Part shown: positions 58,224 through 64,000 of the stretch, one piece after another
How positions within the stretch are numbered: the first letter of the stretch is position 1
Layout: the number at the start of each line of letters is the position of its first letter
NCBI RefSeq assembly: GCF_038595055.1
Contig: NZ_CP152002.1
Location: 2,772,501 to 2,836,500 of the forward strand
Direction of reading: 5' to 3'
From: Paenibacillus sp. FSL R7-0345
GTDB lineage: Bacteria; Bacillota; Bacilli; Paenibacillales; Paenibacillaceae
Length of the DNA stretch: 64,000 bases
Translations under genes and position numbers: made by a program
The notes under the pieces: generated by a model
The model's database searches: none
Seen by the model: the letters and a program-made list of their open reading frames with translations, nothing else
What the model was told of the DNA's origin: nothing

Positions 58224-58264
58224 TTTACACTGCGTTAACAAAAATCGTGATCTTTAGGCATAAT
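58224..58264 (+). promoter_or_regulatory. PhoP-box-like pair and -10 ahead of the metallophosphoesterase
   Basis: TTTACA (58224) and TTAACA (58235) are 11 bp apart, matching the Bacillus PhoP box. CATAAT (58259-58264) lies 18 bp after the second hexamer, as expected when PhoP replaces a -35. It is in the intergenic region of divergent genes, so the VTC operon on the minus strand could share the control. Confidence 0.55.
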
Positions 58265-58344
58265 TAAGGGGCGGAAGTTGACTTTTTGGATTAATGGAGG
58301 CTATCTTTGTAAACAAAGTAAAGTAGCTTTCAGGAGGGACCTGT

Positions 58345-59592
58345 GTGAAGGATTTGAAAATCGTACTCATCATCGGGATTATTTTTATAGTGTTAATAGT
58401 GGCTGCAGTAGCGCTCGAAAAAATGAAGGCCGAGCGGGCAGAGGCCGCGTTGTCACCGGGAACCCCGTATAATCTGGTCACTACCTTTAAGGGGGATACG
58501 GGAACGAGCCGCGCTTTTACCTGGTATACGGAGGATTCTGCTGCTGCAGGAGTGCTGGAGGTTGTAAAAGGAGGCAGTGCCTCTTTTGACGGTGCTTCAG
58601 TAATCAAGGTGCAGGCGGAAGATACAACAATCAAGACGGATAAAGGGAAAAGAGGCGTGCATAAAGCAGAGGTCAGCGGGCTTGAGCCGGGTACCGGGTA
58701 CACCTACAGAGCGGGTTCAGGAGAGGAGGGGGAGTGGAGTGCTGCGGCCAGCTTTACGACTGCGGAAGCGGACACTGACGAGGTAACCTTTATTAATGTG
58801 ACTGATTCGCAAGGGATAACGGCGGCGGATTTTGCGGTGTGGGGGCGGACGCTGAACAAGGCATTTACGACCTTTCCGGCGGCAGCATTTATTGTGCATA
58901 ACGGGGATTTTACGGAGGAAGCGGAAGATTCCGCGGCGTGGGACAGCTTTTTTAGCAATGTGGACAATCTGGTCTCCGGCATTCCCCTGATGCCAGTCAC
59001 CGGTAATCACGATGAGGCAGATGAGCAGGCGGCCGAATTTACCTCCCACTTCAACGTCCCGGATAATGGGGCCAAAGGCTCGATTGCCGGAACGTCATAT
59101 TCTTTTGATTATGGGCCGGTGCATGTTACCGTACTGAACACGGAGAGCAATCTGAAAAAGCAGACCGAATGGCTGAAAAAGGACCTTGCGGGCACGGACA
59201 AAGCCTGGAAAATCGTTGCTATTCACCGGCCGGCGTATGGCGGAAATACTTATAAGAAGCTGGACGACTGGGTAGAGCTTTTTGATAAATACGGGGTTGA
59301 TCTGGTGCTGCAGGGGCATAACCATGAGTATTCGCGGTCTTATCCGCTGCTGGACGGTAAGATTGTCACGGAGAAGCAAAAGACGGCCGGGGCAAGAGGG
59401 ACTGTTTATGTAGTGACGAATGCTTCCGGCAACAAGTTTAATGAGAAAAAAGAGGACCAGTTCTACCATGCCGTACATTTCCAGAACAACAAGGCGATGT
59501 TCGCAGGCATTACCATCAGCGGCACAGTGCTGACCTATGAGGCCTATGATGTGGACGGCAATAAGCTGGATACCTTTACGCTGACCCATTAG
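58345..59592 (+). CDS. Membrane-anchored purple-acid-phosphatase-like metallophosphoesterase
   Basis: A 415-residue protein. One N-terminal helix (residues 4-25) anchors it to the outer face. A fibronectin-like N-domain (about 40-135) of the purple acid phosphatase type precedes the calcineurin-like domain: FINVTDSQG, VHNGDFTEE, PVTGNHDEAD and VLQGHNHEYSRS carry the dimetal ligands. Such enzymes release phosphate from extracellular esters. The GTG at 58345 follows GGAGGGACCTGT. The PhoP-box-like site upstream supports phosphate-starvation control. It is divergent from the VTC-DUF4956-CotH operon. Confidence 0.87.
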   Translation: MKDLKIVLIIGIIFIVLIVAAVALEKMKAERAEAALSPGTPYNLVTTFKGDTGTSRAFTWYTEDSAAAGVLEVVKGGSASFDGASVIKVQAEDTTIKTDKGKRGVHKAEVSGLEPGTGYTYRAGSGEEGEWSAAASFTTAEADTDEVTFINVTDSQGITAADFAVWGRTLNKAFTTFPAAAFIVHNGDFTEEAEDSAAWDSFFSNVDNLVSGIPLMPVTGNHDEADEQAAEFTSHFNVPDNGAKGSIAGTSYSFDYGPVHVTVLNTESNLKKQTEWLKKDLAGTDKAWKIVAIHRPAYGGNTYKKLDDWVELFDKYGVDLVLQGHNHEYSRSYPLLDGKIVTEKQKTAGARGTVYVVTNASGNKFNEKKEDQFYHAVHFQNNKAMFAGITISGTVLTYEAYDVDGNKLDTFTLTH

Positions 59593-59597
59593 ACGGC

Positions 59598-59639
59598 AAA
59601 AAGCTGCTGACCCATTAAACGGGTTGAGCAGCTTTTTTT
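59598..59639 (+). terminator. Intrinsic terminator of the phosphoesterase gene
   Basis: AAAAAGCTGCT.ACCC and GGGT.AGCAGCTTTTT, with seven T, form a stem between convergent genes. Confidence 0.82.
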
Positions 59640-59687
59640 GTTTGGCACACCCAGCAGCATGGTTCAATTATTAGGTGACGTTACCGT

Positions 59688-60485
59688 TCAGCGCGTAGAA
59701 AAGCTCTTGAGTTTAAAGGTTTTTACAATCTGCGGAACCTCGTCATTCACCATGCGTTTCAACAGGGCGATCTCCCGGCCGAACTTCTTGTAATCATAGT
59801 CGTCACCGGCTTTGCTCAGGAACTCCTCAGGCAGCTCTCCCGGCACCGTGTAGGCGAAGATTCTTCCGCCCCGGGCTGCCAGAAGCTGGATTGGAGATTC
59901 GTCATATCCCTCGTCATGCCACTGCTGTAGCGTCATTTTGTAGACGAGAACACTTAGGACATCATCATATACTTTACCCTTGTACTTGAAGCGGAAAAAC
60001 ACCCCATACTCAGCATCCTCCAGCCGCCTGCTGCGTTCGACAGTCGTATAGCGCCTCCACGAGACGGGCAGCTTTAGTGCGAAGCCGTACAAGGGATCAC
60101 GGTAAATGTAGTTTGCTGTGCGTTTGGTGCTGCTGGCCGGGCGTTTTGGGATTTTTCCGGCGTGAGGTGTTCCAGCCCGGCGCTTCAGAATTTTTTTGGA
60201 ACGCAGGGTGGTGCGTGTTGGATGTTTAGGACGTTTTGCTGTTCGAGAGGTGCTGCGAGTAGGGGACTTGGGCTTTTTTGCAGAGTTTACTGTGCTGCTG
60301 GCTGATTGTTTCAGGCGCTTTCGCGTTTGCAAAGGGCTATTTGCTAGGAGCTTTGGTTCAGCGTTTGAAGAAGTTTGCGTTTCTATTAAGCCTTTATTTC
60401 TCCATATCCTGCCATTCAAAATAATCACATCCCCGCACATTGTTATCTCGGTATCAGATATAGGCATAATAACCAGGATATTCAT
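59688..60485 (-). CDS. Protein with basic low-complexity linker and PsbP-like C-domain
   Basis: A protein of about 265 residues. After a short N-terminus of mixed character comes a run of about 85 residues rich in Lys, Arg, Ser, Thr and Pro (TRKRLKQSA, AKKPKSPTRSTSRTAKR). A C-terminal folded domain begins YRDPLYGFALKLPVSWRRY, which resembles PsbP/DUF1795-type domains. The basic segment could bind nucleic acid, teichoic acid or polyphosphate. The start is uncertain: ATG 60485 and 60440 both lack good ribosome sites. A -10 box (TATAAA, 60517-60522 on the minus strand) is visible. Confidence 0.5.
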   Translation of the reverse strand: MNILVIMPISDTEITMCGDVIILNGRIWRNKGLIETQTSSNAEPKLLANSPLQTRKRLKQSASSTVNSAKKPKSPTRSTSRTAKRPKHPTRTTLRSKKILKRRAGTPHAGKIPKRPASSTKRTANYIYRDPLYGFALKLPVSWRRYTTVERSRRLEDAEYGVFFRFKYKGKVYDDVLSVLVYKMTLQQWHDEGYDESPIQLLAARGGRIFAYTVPGELPEEFLSKAGDDYDYKKFGREIALLKRMVNDEVPQIVKTFKLKSFSTR

Positions 60486-60537
60486 GCAGGTGGTGATCTG
60501 ATTGGACGGAGGCCCTTTTATACTAAAATAAACAAGT

Positions 60538-60578
60538 AAACCCCTATCATTGATTTGCATCAACAATAGAGGTTTACG
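60538..60578 (-). terminator. Hairpin upstream of the basic-linker gene
   Basis: AAACCCCTATCATTGAT and ATCAACAATAGAGGTTT pair at 14 of 17 positions with a TTGC loop. T-rich sequence follows on the minus strand. It may end transcripts from the remnant at 60672-60910 or regulate the gene below. Confidence 0.45.
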
Positions 60579-60671
60579 TTGCTGGCACTATACCCATGTT
60601 ATGCTCAGACTCCTTATCCTACTCTTTGAACTCAGCCGGGTAGAAATCGTCCGAGGCGGCAGTAAATTTGC

Positions 60672-60910
60672 CTATCCTGTGCGGTAAATCTTCTCTAATT
60701 CATCCTCTGCCACGAGTGGACTGCTGCTTTCCATTCGAGCTTTAAGAAGCTCACACCATTTCGTTCGGGGATGGATTGAAAGCTTTAGCGCCAGAATCAA
60801 AGATATAGTCTCAAGCTCAGGGATTACAGCTGCTCAGGATTGCTGCGGATAAAATGCTGCGCCCGTCAGACGTTCCTTCTAGCGGTGTAAGGTTCCTTGA
60901 GTTGATGTCT
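60672..60910 (-). pseudogene. Gene remnant with a frameshift
   Basis: On the minus strand a frame reading LTPLEGTSDGRSILSAAILS stops, and a shifted frame continues ELETISLILALKLSIHPRTK through WCELLKARMESSSPLVAEDE to TAG at 60672. The two parts join naturally across a one- or two-base shift. No start codon or ribosome site is present. Family not recognised. The rest of the gap up to 61107 shows nothing else. Confidence 0.4.
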
Positions 60911-61107
60911 TAAGTATACCTGCGTGTGCCCATACTGTAAAAAGCGCTAATCCTTAAAAATGGTACAATTTATCAATTCATCCTCTTGTAAGCGCTATTA
61001 TTCTGCCGTGTTCTTCGTTTTTCATTATTCGCAGCTTGTACCTTGGGTAATACCTAGTGGGATCTATCCTGTATAATGTAGCAATAGTCAGAAGGGGGAG
61101 CATCATA

Positions 61108-61731
61108 ATGAAGCTGTTTCAGATGAAGACATCACCGCAGGGCGTGGAGCGGATTGCAGAGTTTTTGGAGAATAACTATGTTTGTATCGGCTATCCCGGC
61201 ACCGGGAATCTGGAAGAGGCCAGTCCGGAGGAGATGCTGGTCAGGCTGCTGAAGAGCGGAGCTTATCAGGGCCAGGAGCTTGAAGTGGCAGTTGCCGGTC
61301 TTAATCTGTTCGTGCATGAGATGCAGGACGGGGATTATGTACTGGTTGCTGACGGGGAGTGGGTGCATCTGGGAGACCTGGGTGATTACTTCTATGACGA
61401 TACGTACGATAAAATGGAGGACGGACGCTGCCACCGCCGGGGCGTAACCTGGTTGAAAAGCATTCCGCAAAGCGAGCTGAATCCCGCAGCTGCAGAACTG
61501 CTGGCTGATGAGAGCATCATTTCCCGTTACCGCGGAACATTGCCGGCGGGAAGAATGGAGCTGTGGATTGAAGGAACCGGCCAGGCGAATGCTGCAGTTG
61601 ACGGAAAGCCTGCCAGGGTAGATGAGGTAACCGTGGCCAAAGCGATTTCTGTCCTTAAAGAAGCTCTGCATAGTGAAGATACGGAACGGCGTGAACGGGC
61701 AGCTATTGCCATTCTGCAATACGCAAAGTAG
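61108..61731 (+). CDS. Hypothetical protein, possibly N-terminal to Mrr-like nucleases
   Basis: A 207-residue cytoplasmic protein. Residues 1-110 (MKLFQMKTSPQGVERIAEFL, YVCIGYPGTGNLEEAS, MQDGDYVLVADGEWVHLGDLG) resemble the domain found before Mrr-type restriction endonucleases and in many orphan Bacillales proteins. No nuclease motif is visible in the remaining part. Function unknown. GGGGGAGCATCATA supports the ATG at 61108. The gene has mid GC like the core genome. Confidence 0.55.
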   Translation: MKLFQMKTSPQGVERIAEFLENNYVCIGYPGTGNLEEASPEEMLVRLLKSGAYQGQELEVAVAGLNLFVHEMQDGDYVLVADGEWVHLGDLGDYFYDDTYDKMEDGRCHRRGVTWLKSIPQSELNPAAAELLADESIISRYRGTLPAGRMELWIEGTGQANAAVDGKPARVDEVTVAKAISVLKEALHSEDTERRERAAIAILQYAK

Positions 61732-61779
61732 AGCACTCACGCAAATATACGCTTTTTGCAGATCGTACCTCTAAAACGA

Positions 61780-62520
61780 TCATAACGTCTGCCCATTATC
61801 AACAACAAACACCTGGCCCGTAATAGAATCCTGCGTCAGTTGAAAAAGAACCGCTGCGGCTATATCTTCTGGCGCAGAGATTCTCTGGAGCGGCAGGTTT
61901 CCGGCAAGCTGATGCATTCGTTCTTCGTTGCCTGACCACCATCTGGTATCGACTGCACCTGGAGCGATGCTGTTTACCCGGATGTGAGGGGCCAGCGCGA
62001 TGGCCAGCGATTTGGTCATCGTGTGGATGGCGGATTTGGTAGCCGTATAGGGTACAGATGAGCCTATCCCGGTGATTCCTGCCACACTGCCCATATTCAC
62101 AATTGCGCCGGATTTTTGCTTTTTCATATAGGGGACGACCGCTTTTACACAGTGGAACATCCCCTTTACATTAACATTAAAAAGCCTATCCCATACCTCG
62201 TCCGTCACATCATCCAGGTTATCCATAGCGATCTGCGCTGTAATACTGGCGTTGTTTACCAGTCCGTCAATTGTCCCGTAAGTCGCTGCTGTATAAGCTG
62301 CCATATCATGTACTTCTTGTGCTACAGCTACATCTGCTTTATAGGCAAAGCCGCTGCCACCTGCATTTAAAATCTCCTGTACAACTTCATTTGCCTCTTC
62401 CTCAGACCGGCTGTAATTTACTACGACTTTTGCCCCTTTAACAGCCAGCATTAACGCAGTCGCTCTTCCCACACCTGTTCCGCCACCGGTGACCAGTATC
62501 ACTTTATCTTTTAATTCCAT
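61780..62520 (-). CDS. SDR-family oxidoreductase, FabG-like
   Basis: A 246-residue classical short-chain dehydrogenase. TGGGTGVGRA binds the cofactor, NNAS replaces NNAG, and the catalytic GSVAGITG Ser and YTATKSAI Tyr-Lys are in place. The last 60 residues (RVNSIAPGAVDTRWW, QDSITGQVFVVDNGQT) are FabG-like. The substrate is unknown. Its promoter region is shared with the divergent LysR gene, which is its likely regulator. Confidence 0.87.
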   Translation of the reverse strand: MELKDKVILVTGGGTGVGRATALMLAVKGAKVVVNYSRSEEEANEVVQEILNAGGSGFAYKADVAVAQEVHDMAAYTAATYGTIDGLVNNASITAQIAMDNLDDVTDEVWDRLFNVNVKGMFHCVKAVVPYMKKQKSGAIVNMGSVAGITGIGSSVPYTATKSAIHTMTKSLAIALAPHIRVNSIAPGAVDTRWWSGNEERMHQLAGNLPLQRISAPEDIAAAVLFQLTQDSITGQVFVVDNGQTL

Positions 62521-62555
62521 TTGTCATCATCTCCGCTTTAGCTTTATTTGGCTCC

Positions 62556-62586
62556 ATTATACTTTTACGCGGAGCTAAGGTATAAT
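62556..62586. promoter_or_regulatory. Palindromic divergent promoter region (SDR/LysR)
   Basis: ATTATAC (62556-62562) and GTATAAT (62580-62586) form an inverted repeat that contains two face-to-face -10 boxes (TATAAT) for the divergent genes. No strong -35 is seen on either side, as expected for LysR-activated promoters. Confidence 0.5.
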
Positions 62587-62645
62587 TCGGAAAAATGAAC
62601 CGGGTATCAGTTTGAGTGATATCAGCGGGAGGTGTTGTTATTTTT

Positions 62646-63497
62646 ATGGAAAGTAAGGATCTGAGAATCTTTAAACAGGTCGCCGAGCAGCAGTCGATCT
62701 CAAAAGCGGCCGAAAAATTAGGTTATGTCCAGTCGAATATCAGCCAGCGAATCAAGGGCTTGGAGCATGAACTGGGTGTTCCGTTAATTATCCGTAATAA
62801 TCGGGGGGTTACCTTGACAGAAGAGGGCAGCGAATTACTTGAGTACACCCATCAGATTTTACAGTTACTGGATGAAGCCAGGGCGTCAATAAATCCGGAA
62901 AAATGGAAAAAATCTCTGGCAATCGGCGCCCCTCAGACTATTTCTGCTGTCCGCATACCACAGTTACTGACCTTATTTTTGCAGGATAACAGTATAGATA
63001 TCAAGCTGAAAACGAATAGTGCAGAGCGGCTGCAAGAGATGCTTGCTTATGGTGAGGTGGATGGGATCTTTGTGAATGGTGCTTACAATAACGCACTTTT
63101 TCAGCCTGTGTATACTTATGATGAAGGGGTTGTAGTCATTTCACCTAAACGTAATCCGCAGCAGGGGATATGTAGCCAGACTTTAGTCATGAATAGTGAT
63201 CGGAGTTGTGTTTACAGAAGGAAAATGCTCGATTTATTTATAAAAAATAATCCGCAAAACTGTGCGGTCATGGAATTCGATTCCCTTGAAGCCATCCTGC
63301 AGGCCGTTAATGACGGACTGGGGATCAGCGTCATTCCGGCAGATATCGCCTATAGCCGAAAGGAGCTGCAGAACGTTCAGTACGAGGAGCTTGCAGATCA
63401 CATAAGAGTTAGCTTTTTGATTAAACAGAGCGGCAGACCCTCTCAGCCGTTAAAGAGTTTCATTCATTTTCTAAATGAAAAAGCCTTCCGCGGATAA
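62646..63497 (+). CDS. LysR-family transcriptional regulator
   Basis: A 283-residue regulator. The N-terminal winged helix-turn-helix reads LRIFKQVAEQQSISKAAEKL and VQSNISQRIKGLEHELGVPL. The effector-binding domain (about 90-280) is of the periplasmic-binding-protein type and resembles the CysB/YwbI-like group. GGGAGGTG, 11 bases before the ATG at 62646, supports the start. It is divergent from the SDR gene and a terminator follows at 63478. Confidence 0.87.
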   Translation: MESKDLRIFKQVAEQQSISKAAEKLGYVQSNISQRIKGLEHELGVPLIIRNNRGVTLTEEGSELLEYTHQILQLLDEARASINPEKWKKSLAIGAPQTISAVRIPQLLTLFLQDNSIDIKLKTNSAERLQEMLAYGEVDGIFVNGAYNNALFQPVYTYDEGVVVISPKRNPQQGICSQTLVMNSDRSCVYRRKMLDLFIKNNPQNCAVMEFDSLEAILQAVNDGLGISVIPADIAYSRKELQNVQYEELADHIRVSFLIKQSGRPSQPLKSFIHFLNEKAFRG

Positions 63498-63513
63498 TGA
63501 CGGAGGGCTTTTT
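63478..63513 (+). terminator. Intrinsic terminator between LysR and nitroreductase genes
   Basis: AAAAAGCCTTCCG and CGGAGGGCTTTTT form a stem with T runs on both strands. Confidence 0.82.
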
Positions 63514-63534
63514 GTGCTTTTTACAAAAGATTTA

Positions 63535-64000
63535 TCAGATGAATTCCACGAATTCATGAACAGGCTTGCGGTAACCGCGCGGTCTGATTTTATGCTTGTT
63601 GTCTTTGCCGATGGTAATCATCAGGGCGGGGACAAGATTGTCCGGCACATTGAGTGTCGCATTGACAGCTTCCGGAACAAATCCGATCATCGGGCATGTA
63701 TCCCAGCCTTTATCCTTAGCGATCAGCATGAACTGCATAGCAGACAAGGAGGCATTGCGGATGGCTTCGTCGCGCTGGAACTGTTCGTTACCTGCATAAG
63801 CGTCATTGATAGACTGAATCATGTTGTCGTACTCTTCCTGGCTCATGGCACCGAGCAGCTTGAGGCCATTGTAAATCTCGGGTGCCTGCAGGTAGGCGTT
63901 TTTATCCCCGTATACAAGAATAACAGCGGAAGCCGTATGTACTTTGTATTGATCGTAAGCATCCTTGCGGAGCTGCTCCTTAACAGCGGGATCGGTTATT
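63535..64000 (-). CDS. Nitroreductase family protein (5' end outside window)
   Basis: The C-terminal 154 residues of an FMN-dependent nitroreductase. The visible segments HTASAVILVYGDKNAYLQA, NASLSAMQFMLIAKDKGWDT, CPMIGFVPEAV and ALMITIGKDN are typical of the YodC/YdgI group that reduces nitroaromatics and quinones with NAD(P)H. The frame is open to the window edge and the start lies beyond it, so this is an incomplete view and not a truncation of the gene. Confidence 0.82.
   Translation of the reverse strand, partial: ITDPAVKEQLRKDAYDQYKVHTASAVILVYGDKNAYLQAPEIYNGLKLLGAMSQEEYDNMIQSINDAYAGNEQFQRDEAIRNASLSAMQFMLIAKDKGWDTCPMIGFVPEAVNATLNVPDNLVPALMITIGKDNKHKIRPRGYRKPVHEFVEFI

Overview
The window looks like a chromosomal segment of a Paenibacillus-type Firmicute. 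The reasons are mid-range GC, strong AGGAGG-type ribosome sites with many TTG/GTG starts, sigma-A promoters, T-tailed intrinsic terminators, a sigma-K-like promoter, CotH proteins, a GH87 alpha-1,3-glucanase and VanR/S/Y/Z-like genes. Species cannot be fixed from the sequence alone. No rRNA, tRNA, CRISPR array, integrase or complete insertion sequence was seen.

Layout. 0-5 kb: a secreted coiled-coil protein behind an attenuator-like leader, an SDR oxidoreductase, an OmpR-type two-component system, a DUF4265-like protein, signal peptidase I and a Dabb protein. 5-13 kb: second-messenger genes (HD-GYP protein, SasA/RelP alarmone synthetase, diguanylate cyclase) around a HAD / cytoplasmic GH9 / HAD operon, then a probable sigma-K spore cupin. 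13-20 kb: quinone oxidoreductase with divergent TetR regulator, a P-loop / lipoprotein / histidine-phosphatase operon, GNAT, and a three-gene ABC-2 exporter. 20-30 kb: DinB, a first CotH protein, DIP1984, an SgrR-like regulator, a DUF4173-like membrane protein, a Crp/Fnr regulator and a chemoreceptor. 30-38 kb: a 1295-residue GH87 glucanase, AraC/GyrI regulator, an EamA transporter with an unusual leader, cysteine synthase and a lipoprotein. 39-45 kb: a vanR-vanS-vanY-vanZ-like cluster, a NarL-type two-component system and YcnI.

45.6-54.5 kb is an AT-richer accessory island of small, mostly unrecognised genes and decayed fragments. It holds one SUKH (SMI1/KNR4) protein, a DUF2199-like protein and a Cys4 zinc-ribbon protein, and resembles an orphan immunity-gene array without a visible toxin. 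54.8-59.6 kb carries a CotH / DUF4956 / VTC operon divergent from an anchored metallophosphoesterase that has a PhoP-box-like site. 59.7-64 kb holds a basic-linker protein, a gene remnant, SDR/LysR and a nitroreductase cut by the window end.

The most striking unexplained structure is a 187-bp intergenic element present four times (23075, 38999, 39247, 54488). Each copy has four ~25-bp modules in the order forward, forward, reverse, reverse, with conserved spacing of about 50, 62 and 50 bp. The second is the phosphate-linked theme: both CotH loci sit beside a PhoP-box-like pair, and one CotH is in an operon with a VTC polyphosphate-polymerase domain.
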